From an uncultured Bacilli bacterium (GTDB lineage: Bacteria > Bacillota_I > Bacilli_A > RF39 > UBA660): DNA of 59,527 nucleotides. This document shows positions 8,650-15,759 of this stretch, piece by piece (position 1 is the first letter of the stretch; the number at the start of each line of letters is the position of its first letter). The notes under the pieces are model-generated. The model was not told the origin of the DNA and did no database searches. It worked only from the letters and a program-made list of their open reading frames with translations. The DNA lies in assembly GCA_947629935.1 (NCBI GenBank), contig CANRFQ010000006.1, forward strand, positions 1 to 59,527, read 5' to 3'. Made by a program: the position numbers and the translations under genes.

Positions 8650-9594
8650 ATGGCCGGACCAATTGTTCATAAGCATTTTTTAAAAGAATGTCTATCAAAG
8701 ACAAAATTAAATTATCTCGCAACTAATAATTTGAATATATATGCTCAAGGCCATGATTTATTACTATACATTGAAGTTTGGAATTTTATTAAAAATCGAA
8801 ATTTATCCCTTATATTAAGTAATTTTAATTTTCAAGAATTTGTTTATAATTATTTAAAATCTTGCTATAAAAATGATAAAATTTTTCAAGAACCAGAATT
8901 AAAAATGTTTTTATATGGATATATTTCTCATCACATTTTAGATAGTTATTTTCATCCCTTTATAATGCAATATGCTAAAGACTACCTTCCTGTTCACCAT
9001 AAACCTTGGCTTCATGGAAAAATTGAAACTTTATATGATACAAAATTTATTTTAGAAAAAGAGCAAAAGCATATAAAAGATTATAAAATACATCAAGATT
9101 TTGAATATCTAAAAACTTGTGATATTACGCCTTATGTTGATCAAGCTATTTTTGCAGCCTACAATATTAGTAATGGAGGTCAAAAAATAACTAAAGCTTT
9201 TGATCATATTTCTAAATATATGTATTTATATCGTTATGATCCAGAAAATTTCAAGCAAAAATTTGCAACACTTGCTGAATATTTAATAAAAATGGGAGCC
9301 AATGATTTTTTCTATGATGAATCTAAATTAAAAGAACTATATCAATATATGAATTTAGATCATCAAAAATGGCTTAATGAGTTTACGAAACAGGTATCTA
9401 ATGACAGTTTTCATGATATTTATATAAATGCTTTAAATACAACATGCGACATAATTTCCGAAATTGAGTTAACTATTGAACAGGGATCTTATTTAACACA
9501 AAAAGACCTGACAAAGATTGTTCCAAATGTCTCAGCTATAACTGGTGATAAATGTAATCGACCATTAAAATATATAAAATATAGGGGGAAATAA
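8650..9594 (+). CDS. Zinc-dependent phospholipase C family protein
   Basis: The 314-aa protein opens MAGPIVHKHF and has the spaced metal-ligand pattern of the zinc-dependent phospholipase C/S1-P1-nuclease-like family. That pattern is AQGHDLL near 35, GYISHHILDSYFHPF near 96-110 and HKPWLHGKIE near 118. No signal peptide is seen, so unlike secreted clostridial phospholipases it is probably cytoplasmic or membrane-associated. Hydrolysis of a phospho-ester, perhaps a phospholipid, is inferred from the fold. It has a strong SD (GAAAGGGGA) before ATG 8650. It is three bases upstream of a PlsC-type acyltransferase, so the pair forms an operon plausibly devoted to lipid turnover. Confidence 0.7.
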   Translation: MAGPIVHKHFLKECLSKTKLNYLATNNLNIYAQGHDLLLYIEVWNFIKNRNLSLILSNFNFQEFVYNYLKSCYKNDKIFQEPELKMFLYGYISHHILDSYFHPFIMQYAKDYLPVHHKPWLHGKIETLYDTKFILEKEQKHIKDYKIHQDFEYLKTCDITPYVDQAIFAAYNISNGGQKITKAFDHISKYMYLYRYDPENFKQKFATLAEYLIKMGANDFFYDESKLKELYQYMNLDHQKWLNEFTKQVSNDSFHDIYINALNTTCDIISEIELTIEQGSYLTQKDLTKIVPNVSAITGDKCNRPLKYIKYRGK

Positions 9595-9597
9595 GAT

Positions 9598-10305
9598 ATG
9601 AAAGAAAAACTGGAAGTATTAAAAGCTTTTTTATTATTTATAATAGAGCTAATTAAAAGATATCCTAATTTAAATGATGATATTGAAAATAATCGTTTAG
9701 TATGTAAAGATATTTCTCAGAATTTAATAAAAATTACCAACATTAATTTAAAAGTACTTAATAGAGAAAATATTCCTGAAGAAGATCGTATATTAGTTGC
9801 TTCTAATCATCAAAGCTTCTTCGATGTATTTTTGCTTATTGCAGCTTTAGATAAAGCTTTGCCATTTGCAGCTGCCCAGGAATTATATAAATATCCTTTT
9901 TTAGGTAATTTTATCTCATCTATCGGTTGTATTCCTATCGACCGTTATACCGAAGATATAGCAAAGCTAAAAGAACAGGTAAACAGTATATATCAACATC
10001 TAATGAAAGACAGTTTAATTTTATTTCCTGAAGGTGAATGTAGTTACGAGAAAAATCAAATTCAGGAATTTAAAAAAGGTGGCTTCATGAAAATAAATTT
10101 AACTGATGCAACGATTATCCCTACTTATATTCATTTGAGTAAATTTAATAATATTGGCCGTTGGTATATACCTACTAATGATGTTATAGTAAGTTTTGGG
10201 CAAGGATTTAAACCGTCAGATATAAGCGATAAAAAAGTAAGTGCTAAACAGTTAGCACTTTATACCCAAGAACAAGTGTTAGCTTTAAAAAGAAATATAG
10301 ATTGA
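9598..10305 (+). CDS. plsC: 1-acyl-sn-glycerol-3-phosphate acyltransferase family protein
   Basis: This 235-aa enzyme is predicted to acylate lysophosphatidic acid to phosphatidic acid at the membrane. It carries the acyltransferase block I motif NHQSFFD (H-x4-D, residues about 67-73), block II around GCIPIDR, block III FPEGEC (the usual FPEGTR with Cys for Thr) and a late IIPTYIH block. The N-terminal 30 residues are hydrophobic and may be a membrane anchor. The start ATG follows the previous stop by three bases, with an AGGGGG SD (9582-9588) inside the upstream gene's end. Other acyl acceptors are possible. Confidence 0.8.
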   Translation: MKEKLEVLKAFLLFIIELIKRYPNLNDDIENNRLVCKDISQNLIKITNINLKVLNRENIPEEDRILVASNHQSFFDVFLLIAALDKALPFAAAQELYKYPFLGNFISSIGCIPIDRYTEDIAKLKEQVNSIYQHLMKDSLILFPEGECSYEKNQIQEFKKGGFMKINLTDATIIPTYIHLSKFNNIGRWYIPTNDVIVSFGQGFKPSDISDKKVSAKQLALYTQEQVLALKRNID

Positions 10306-10310
10306 TTTTC

Positions 10311-10333
10311 AGATTGATTTTCTCAATCTTTTT
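10311..10333 (+). terminator. Rho-independent terminator after plsC
   Basis: AGATTGA (10311-10317) and TCAATCT (10323-10329) with a five-base loop, followed by T. Confidence 0.8.
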
Positions 10334-10388
10334 ATATGTAAAAAAATAATAAAATATGATAAACTTAGTATATAATTGGTGAGAGTTT

Positions 10389-12209
10389 ATGATAGGAAGT
10401 TATATTTTTCAAATATGTGGTTTATTTTATACTTTATTAATTTTTATAGTGTATTTTTCTAAACAACGTATTAACAATATTGAAACTAGGATATATAAAT
10501 ATTTATTAGTAAGTGATATTATCATACTGATTACTGATATTATTAGCGTATCATTGATTTATAATATGGATTTTTTTCCTATATTAAATTTAATATTAGG
10601 TAAATTTTATTTAATAATGTTGATTTTATGGGAGACACTTTTGTTTATATATGTATTTATAATTTCCTGTAATGATCCTCAAAAACTTGCCAAAGTTAAA
10701 AGAAATACCTATATAACTGCTGCTATAATATTGGCTGTATGTATAATAGGCATTATAATTCTTCCTTTAAATTTTGTAAGTACTAAAAGTGGTGTTTATT
10801 CTCAGGGTTTGGCTGCTAATTTTACCTATGTTACGTGTGCGTTATTTATTATAACTTGGGCTATTCAAATTATTAAAAATTTTAAATATATTAAAACCCA
10901 AAAATACACTCCTATTATTTTATTTATTATCTTAATTATAATTGGAGCTTTAATTCAATTTAGTTTTCCTCAAATATTAGTAGTTTCTTTTATTACAGCA
11001 TTTGTAACGTGTCTAATGTATTTTACCATTGAAAATCCGGATGTCAAAATGATTAAAGAATTAAATATCGCTAAGGAAGTTGCTGATAAAGCCAATAATG
11101 CGAAGACCGATTTTTTAAGTAGTATGTCGCATGAAATAAGAACTCCTTTAAATGCTATTGTTGGTTTTTCGGAAAGCTTAAAAGAAGAAGAGTTACCTCC
11201 TAAAGCTAAAGATGAAGTTGATGATATTATTAGTGCTTCTCAAACTTTATTAGAGATAGTTAATGGTATCCTAGACATTTCGAAAATAGAAGCTAATAAA
11301 CTTGAAATAATAGACTGTGAATATGACCCGCAAAGTTTATTTAAAGAACTTGTGAATTTAACTAAAGTGCGTATTGGCGAAAAGCCAATTAACTTAAAGG
11401 TTATGATTGATGAAAGTATGCCTGCGGTTTTATATGGAGATTATACAAGATTAAAACAAATTATTTTAAATTTACTTACGAATGCTGCGAAATATACTGA
11501 TAAAGGTCAAATTGATTTTACGGTTAATTCGGTAAAATCAGGTGATGTCTGTCGTTTAATTATCTCAGTTAAAGATACAGGTCGAGGTATAAAACAAGAA
11601 AATATTGATAAATTATTTACGAAATTTGAAAGATTAGATGAAAAAAATTCTACCATAGAAGGTACGGGTTTAGGACTGGCTATTACTAAGAAATTAATTA
11701 ATTTAATGAATGGTAGTATAGTAGTTAAAAGTACTTATGGAGAAGGTTCTGACTTTATTGTTTCTTTAGATCAATTAATTGTTAAAAATCCCACTATTAA
11801 AAAAGCCGAAGAAATTGTTAATGATAATGTTAATAATTATAAAGATAAAAGAATTTTAATTGTTGATGACAATGAACTTAATTTAAAAGTTGCGGCGAGA
11901 TTATTGCAACCTTATGAAATGAATATCGATCAAATCAATAATGGTGATGGAGCAATTGATAAAATAATCAATGGTAATGTTTATGATTTAATTTTATTAG
12001 ATGATATGATGCCTCATAAAAGTGGTAGTGAAACTTTGGCAGAGTTAAAACAAATTTCCGGATTTAATATGCCTGTTGTTGTTTTAACGGCTAATGCCAT
12101 TGAAGGAATGAAGCAAAAATATTTAGATATGGGCTTTGATGATTATTTAGCTAAACCTATTGCTAAAGAAGAATTGAAAAGAGTTTTACAGAAATATCTA
12201 AATAAATAA
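10389..12209 (+). CDS. Hybrid sensor histidine kinase with membrane sensor and receiver
   Basis: The 606-aa protein has about six or seven TM helices in residues 1-220. HisKA follows (SSMSHEIRTPLNA, phospho-His248), then a HATPase_c domain (NLLTNAAKY, DTGRGI, GTGLGLAI) to about 470. A C-terminal receiver (about 490-605) has VDDNELN, phospho-Asp538 in LLDDMMP and Lys in YLAKPI. There is no HAMP domain, and the TM block itself is probably the sensor. An HPt-receiver protein follows 47 bases downstream, so phosphate can pass His-Asp-His-Asp in a phosphorelay. A TATAAT at 10371 with no clear -35 lies just upstream. The signal sensed is unknown. Confidence 0.88.
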   Translation: MIGSYIFQICGLFYTLLIFIVYFSKQRINNIETRIYKYLLVSDIIILITDIISVSLIYNMDFFPILNLILGKFYLIMLILWETLLFIYVFIISCNDPQKLAKVKRNTYITAAIILAVCIIGIIILPLNFVSTKSGVYSQGLAANFTYVTCALFIITWAIQIIKNFKYIKTQKYTPIILFIILIIIGALIQFSFPQILVVSFITAFVTCLMYFTIENPDVKMIKELNIAKEVADKANNAKTDFLSSMSHEIRTPLNAIVGFSESLKEEELPPKAKDEVDDIISASQTLLEIVNGILDISKIEANKLEIIDCEYDPQSLFKELVNLTKVRIGEKPINLKVMIDESMPAVLYGDYTRLKQIILNLLTNAAKYTDKGQIDFTVNSVKSGDVCRLIISVKDTGRGIKQENIDKLFTKFERLDEKNSTIEGTGLGLAITKKLINLMNGSIVVKSTYGEGSDFIVSLDQLIVKNPTIKKAEEIVNDNVNNYKDKRILIVDDNELNLKVAARLLQPYEMNIDQINNGDGAIDKIINGNVYDLILLDDMMPHKSGSETLAELKQISGFNMPVVVLTANAIEGMKQKYLDMGFDDYLAKPIAKEELKRVLQKYLNK

Positions 12210-12256
12210 GCCAGTTTGAATATTTTATGATACAATTAATTTAAAGAAGGTATAAT

Positions 12257-13027
12257 ATGAGAGATGTTAATTTATTGATTACAAATGGTGTAGATGTTAA
12301 ATCTAGTTTAGAATTATTTGGCGAAATGGATATGTATGACGCTACTTTAAATGATTTCTTAGAGGGCGTTGGAGCGAAAGTAAATCGTTTAAAAAACTAT
12401 AAAGATATTGGTGATATGCCGAATTATGCGATTGAAGTGCACTCTTTAAAAAGTGACGCCAGATATTTAGGATTTACAAAATTAGCCGAGATGGCTTATG
12501 AGCATGAACTTAAAAGTAAGGAAGGTAATAAGTTTTTTGTAGTTGAACACTTTGATGCTTTAATGGCTGAAACTCAAAAAATGATTGATTTAGCTAAAAA
12601 ATATTTAGCAGGTTCAACTATAGAAAGTACTAGTCAAAATGTGGTAAATAATAATGAAAAAGCGATATTAGTTGTTGATGACTCGGATTTAATTCAAAAG
12701 TTTATTAATAAAATCTTTCATGAAAGCTATGATGTTATATTAGCTGGTAATGGCCAAGAAGCTATTGATATTATCAAAAAGCAAACTGATAAGAGAATTG
12801 TTGCTATGCTTTTAGATTTGAATATGCCAAAAGTTGATGGTTTTGCGGTTTTAGAATATTTTAAAGATAATGATTTGTTTGATAGTTTACCTGTTTCTAT
12901 CATAACTGGTGATGATTCTAAAGAAAAAATCGATAAAGCTTTTCAATATCCTATTATTGATATGATTGTTAAACCTTTTAATGAAGATAATATTAAAAGA
13001 GTTATTGAAAAAACGGTAAGTAATTAA
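12257..13027 (+). CDS. HPt-receiver phosphorelay protein
   Basis: The 256-aa protein has an N-terminal HPt domain (about 20-115) with phospho-His62 in EVHSLKSDARYLGF. It also has a C-terminal receiver (about 133-255) with VVDDSD, phospho-Asp187 in MLLDLNMP, SIITGDD and Lys in IVKPF. It has no DNA-binding or enzymatic output, so it relays phosphate to another protein or ends the chain. The gene follows the hybrid kinase, preceded by an extended -10-like TGATACAAT (12228-12236) and the SD GAAGGT. A partner with a receiver in this window is Spo0A. A link between them is only inference. Confidence 0.85.
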   Translation: MRDVNLLITNGVDVKSSLELFGEMDMYDATLNDFLEGVGAKVNRLKNYKDIGDMPNYAIEVHSLKSDARYLGFTKLAEMAYEHELKSKEGNKFFVVEHFDALMAETQKMIDLAKKYLAGSTIESTSQNVVNNNEKAILVVDDSDLIQKFINKIFHESYDVILAGNGQEAIDIIKKQTDKRIVAMLLDLNMPKVDGFAVLEYFKDNDLFDSLPVSIITGDDSKEKIDKAFQYPIIDMIVKPFNEDNIKRVIEKTVSN

Positions 13028-13065
13028 TTTTACTTATTTTTTTTGGAAAATTATTAATAAATTAA

Positions 13066-13101
13066 AACCACCCTAAAAACATATGCTTATATTAGGTGGT
13101 T
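13066..13101 (+). promoter_or_regulatory. Hairpin sequestering the ftsW/spoVE ribosome binding site
   Basis: AACCACC-C-TAA (13066-13076) is complementary to TTAGGTGGTT (13092-13101), with one bulged C and a loop of about 15 bases. The 3' arm contains the AGGTGG SD (13094-13099) of the GTG start at 13105. In the folded RNA the SD would be fully paired. Confidence 0.6.
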
Positions 13102-13104
13102 ATA

Positions 13105-14202
13105 GTGAAACAAAAATATATTGATATAATTTTGTTTTTAGCAGTAGTGATTTTAGCAGCCTTTGGTTTATTAATGATTTATTCCTCCAGTTCAATTTGG
13201 GCAGCCTATAAATTTAATGATGCTTTTAAATTTATTAAAGCCCAAGGATTATTTTATATAGTTGGTATTATATTTATGTTAGTAATTTCAAAAATTGATT
13301 ATAGACTTTATAAGAAGAAAGCTAATTTAATTATCGGTATTTGTTTTATTCTACTTGTTTTGGTATTAATTCCGGGGATTGGTACTGTTCGTAATGGTTC
13401 GCGTAGTTGGTTTGGATTAGGAGGCTTTGGAATTCAACCTAGCGAATTTGCCAAAATTGGTCTTATTATTTTTGTTTCAAAATATTTAGCTACTAATAAT
13501 AAAGAAATTCGCAATATCAAAAAAGGAGTTTTACCTATCATTGGTGTCATCTTACTCTTTTTTGGTCTTATTATGTTAGAACCTGATTTTGGAACTGGTA
13601 TGGTTATTGTTTTAACTTTAGTCTGTATCTTATTTATTTCGGGGGTTAAATTATCTTTTTTTCTTAAAATAGGGTGTGCTGGTCTTTTAGGTATAGTCGC
13701 TCTTATTATTGTGGCCCCCTATCGTATGGCCCGAATAGTTTCTTTTTTAAATCCTTGGACTGATCCTTTAGGAAGTGGGTTTCAAATTATTCAAAGCTTA
13801 TATGCCATTGGACCAGGCGGTCTTTTAGGAATGGGTTTTGGCAACTCTATTCAAAAACACTTTTATCTTCCAGAGCCGCAGACTGATTTTATTTTTTCAA
13901 TAATATCAGAGGAATTCGGCTTTTTAGGAGTATTAATAGTTTGTTTCTTTTTCTTTATTATTTTCTATCGTTCTTTAAAAATTGCTATGCAGCAAGAAGA
14001 TTTATTTGCTAAGTATTTAGTTTTTGGATTAGCTTTTGGTATTTTAATTCAAGCTATTTTAAATCTATGTGTTGTTGTCGGTTTAATCCCCGTGACGGGA
14101 GTAACTCTGCCATTCCTTAGTTATGGAGGCAGTAGTTTGCTTGTTTCAATGGCTAGTGTTGGCATCATTTTAAATGTTAGCCGTCAAAGTTCAGCAAAAT
14201 AG
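13105..14202 (+). CDS. ftsW: FtsW/RodA/SpoVE family lipid II polymerase (SEDS)
   Basis: SEDS proteins polymerise peptidoglycan glycan strands with a cognate class B PBP. The 365-aa protein has ten or so TM helices. Landmarks are IQPSEFAKIGLI (about 110), MLEPDFGTGMVI (about 155), the loop ending LPEPQTDFIFSII (about 258) and LIPVTGVTLPFLSYGGSSL (about 325). These are the FtsW/SpoVE-type signatures. With the SpoVD-like PBP 7 kb upstream it forms a likely SEDS-PBP pair; I cannot tell FtsW (division) from SpoVE (spore cortex) by sequence alone. GTG 13105 is chosen over GTG 13096 because AGGTGG is then five bases upstream. That SD is buried in a hairpin. Confidence 0.9.
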   Translation: MKQKYIDIILFLAVVILAAFGLLMIYSSSSIWAAYKFNDAFKFIKAQGLFYIVGIIFMLVISKIDYRLYKKKANLIIGICFILLVLVLIPGIGTVRNGSRSWFGLGGFGIQPSEFAKIGLIIFVSKYLATNNKEIRNIKKGVLPIIGVILLFFGLIMLEPDFGTGMVIVLTLVCILFISGVKLSFFLKIGCAGLLGIVALIIVAPYRMARIVSFLNPWTDPLGSGFQIIQSLYAIGPGGLLGMGFGNSIQKHFYLPEPQTDFIFSIISEEFGFLGVLIVCFFFFIIFYRSLKIAMQQEDLFAKYLVFGLAFGILIQAILNLCVVVGLIPVTGVTLPFLSYGGSSLLVSMASVGIILNVSRQSSAK

Positions 14203-14473
14203 CATGTTACTATTGTAAAAAACAATTAAATTCTTTAATAGTCCTTTTACAAAATTATAGCATTTTATAATTTTTATAAAAATTGAAAATTGGAACACTT
14301 GAGATATATAATTTGGAGATTATTATGAAGTAAGAGGCTTTAATAATTACAAGTCACTAGCAATGGAAGGTAATTTACTCAAGGATTTGTATATGCAATT
14401 ATTTTTACATAGATTATTTGTTTGTAATAAATTGTAAAGATGCTATCATTTTAGAAAATAATTTATTTTATGG
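14203..14473. other. Intergenic region without a recognisable gene
   Basis: An AT-rich stretch. A short open frame without a start (about 14315-14440, containing GDYYEVRGFNNYKSLA) shows no SD and no family that I know. A weak inverted repeat (ACTATT and AATAGT) after ftsW may terminate transcription. Confidence 0.5.
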
Positions 14474-14508
14474 CAAAAAAACTATAAATTGTATAATCAA
14501 TTTATAGT
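14474..14508 (-). terminator. Strong terminator of the six-cysteine peptide gene
   Basis: On the minus strand ACTATAAATTG (14508-14498) pairs perfectly over 11 bp with CAATTTATAGT (14491-14481) around a six-base loop, then seven T. It lies 12 bases after the peptide's stop codon and ends a monocistronic minus-strand transcript. Confidence 0.85.
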
Positions 14509-14519
14509 AAATGGATGAA

Positions 14520-14708
14520 CTATTTATAAATGTTTTCAATGACTTTAGTCATATTGATTTTTGCTTGTTTACTACATTTTGTGGTTGGGCTTCCACCTCC
14601 GCCACAATTACAGTTACAACTTCCACAATTGCAACTGCTTGAATATAGTTTTTCATTAGTATCATATTTTTGGCTTTTTTTGGAAGCATCTAAATCAATA
14701 AATTTCAC
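14520..14708 (-). CDS. Six-cysteine RiPP precursor peptide candidate
   Basis: This 62-aa peptide starts with GTG at 14708, eight bases after a full AGGAGGG SD (14717-14723). It has a charged N-terminal leader of about 25 residues (KFIDLDASKKSQKYDTNEKL), then a Cys/Gly/Ser core SSSCNCGSCNCNCGGGGSP with five Cys, a sixth Cys in TTKCSKQ, and a helical tail ending NMTKVIENIYK. The Cys-x-Cys and Gly-rich pattern, small size and neighbouring radical SAM/SPASM maturase are typical of thioether-forming peptides (ranthi-/sactipeptides and clostridial Cys-rich peptides). I do not recognise a named family. It has its own promoter and strong terminator, which argues that it is a real gene. Alternatively it could be a metal-binding peptide. 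Confidence 0.72.
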   Translation of the reverse strand: MKFIDLDASKKSQKYDTNEKLYSSSCNCGSCNCNCGGGGSPTTKCSKQAKINMTKVIENIYK

Positions 14709-14729
14709 CTTAGCATCCCTCCTAGTTAA

Positions 14730-14758
14730 ATTATATTAATTTGTTGTATATTTGTCAA
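14730..14758 (-). promoter_or_regulatory. Consensus promoter of the six-cysteine peptide gene
   Basis: On the minus strand TTGACA (14758-14753), a 17-base spacer and TATAAT (14735-14730) form a perfect consensus. The expected start site lies at or just before the SD, giving a very short 5' UTR. Confidence 0.8.
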
Positions 14759-14780
14759 ATATAATTCATTTTGGTATAAT
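14752..14780 (+). promoter_or_regulatory. Promoter of the methyltransferase/radical SAM operon
   Basis: TTGTCA (14752-14757), a 17-base spacer and TATAAT (14775-14780). The -35 overlaps the -35 of the divergent peptide promoter. The resulting leader before the start at 14918 is about 130 bases. Confidence 0.8.
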
Positions 14781-14886
14781 ATAATACAAATTAGTAATTC
14801 AATATCTTTTTATATATTTGTAAATTAATAATGAAGGTGATAATATTTTAATTAATATAAAATATAAAATGTTGTCTAAATTAGAT

Positions 14887-14912
14887 AGGAGGTGGTAGTC
14901 GAGAGTTCGACT
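14887..14912 (+). promoter_or_regulatory. SD and spacer hairpin of the methyltransferase gene
   Basis: The SD AGGAGGTGG (14887-14895) lies 22 bases before ATG 14918, too far for normal use. Between them AGTCGA (14897-14902), loop GAGT and TCGACT (14907-14912) form a perfect 6-bp hairpin. Folding it would bring the SD to normal distance. Confidence 0.6.
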
Positions 14913-14917
14913 TAATT

Positions 14918-15757
14918 ATGTTTACAAAAAAGCAAATGTGTATTGACTTCTTGAATAAAGAAGATATATTAATATGTCCTTACTGTAATGAATCTTTAAA
15001 GTTATATAATAACATGCTAATTTGTAATAATAATCATAATTTTGATATTAATAAAAAGGGTAATTTATTTTTAGTAAATACCGCAAATTATAAAAGTAGT
15101 AAAATTTATGATACATCATTATTTAAAAGTCGTAGAGAATTTATAAGTAAAAATTATTATAGTGCAGTATACGATTATATTAGTAAATTTATAAATTCTT
15201 GTGATTTAAAAGATTTTAAAATTCTTGATTTAGGTTGCGGAGAAGGAAGCCATGTTAGGAAAATTCAAGAAAAAATAAACAATAGTCATGTAATATATGG
15301 CTTAGATTATTCAAAAGATGCTATAAATATGGCTACTGATTATTTGCAAAATGGTAATTTTTATTTTGTGGCTGATATTAATAATATTCCTTTAAAATCA
15401 AATTCCATAGATGTTATTATTGATTTTTTATCACCTTATAATTCATTGCAAATTACAAGAATTTTAAAAAATAATGGTTATTTTATCAAAGTTGTTCCAG
15501 GAAATAATTATTTAATAGAATTAAGAAATGCCTTTCAATTGGATAATTATGAAAAAAAGAAGGAAATAAAAACTAATATTGAAAAAAATTTTGATATTTT
15601 ATCAGAATATGAAATTAATGAAAAACAACTAATTTCAGAAAATGATTTGAATAATTTAATAAATATGACACCAATGCATAATAAAAAAATAAAAAATAAT
15701 AGAGCAGTAACAGAAATAACAATTAATCTAATTATATATGTTATGAGAACGAGGTAA
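14918..15757 (+). CDS. RlmA/TlrB-like rRNA guanine-N1 methyltransferase
   Basis: The 279-aa protein has an N-terminal zinc-binding module (ICPYC near 20, then LICNNNHNFDINKKGN). A conserved linker (LFKSRREFISKNYYSAVYDYI) and a SAM-binding Rossmann domain (ILDLGCGEGSH near 104-114, YGLDYSK) follow. This layout is that of the RlmA(I)/RlmA(II)-TlrB family, which methylates guanine in hairpin 35 of 23S rRNA; TlrB protects a tylosin producer. It is two bases upstream of the radical SAM gene and divergent from the Cys-rich peptide. It could therefore be self-protection, a peptide-modifying enzyme, or a housekeeping enzyme caught in the locus. The start is inferred from the SD and hairpin arrangement. 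Confidence 0.75.
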   Translation: MFTKKQMCIDFLNKEDILICPYCNESLKLYNNMLICNNNHNFDINKKGNLFLVNTANYKSSKIYDTSLFKSRREFISKNYYSAVYDYISKFINSCDLKDFKILDLGCGEGSHVRKIQEKINNSHVIYGLDYSKDAINMATDYLQNGNFYFVADINNIPLKSNSIDVIIDFLSPYNSLQITRILKNNGYFIKVVPGNNYLIELRNAFQLDNYEKKKEIKTNIEKNFDILSEYEINEKQLISENDLNNLINMTPMHNKKIKNNRAVTEITINLIIYVMRTR

Positions 15758-15759
15758 CA

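Noticed and set aside
14203-14473. Possible second precursor peptide or lost gene downstream of ftsW
   Set aside because: The only open frame lacks a start and SD, and no motif could be recognised.
14530-14739. Plus-strand open frame opposite the six-cysteine peptide
   Set aside because: It has no SD and overlaps the divergent promoters. Its Pro/Gln/Leu repeats are the antisense of the Cys/Gly codons.
14869-14898. Nine-codon frame MLSKLDRRW before the methyltransferase
   Set aside because: It resembles a leader peptide but has no SD of its own, so it is mentioned only with the hairpin finding.
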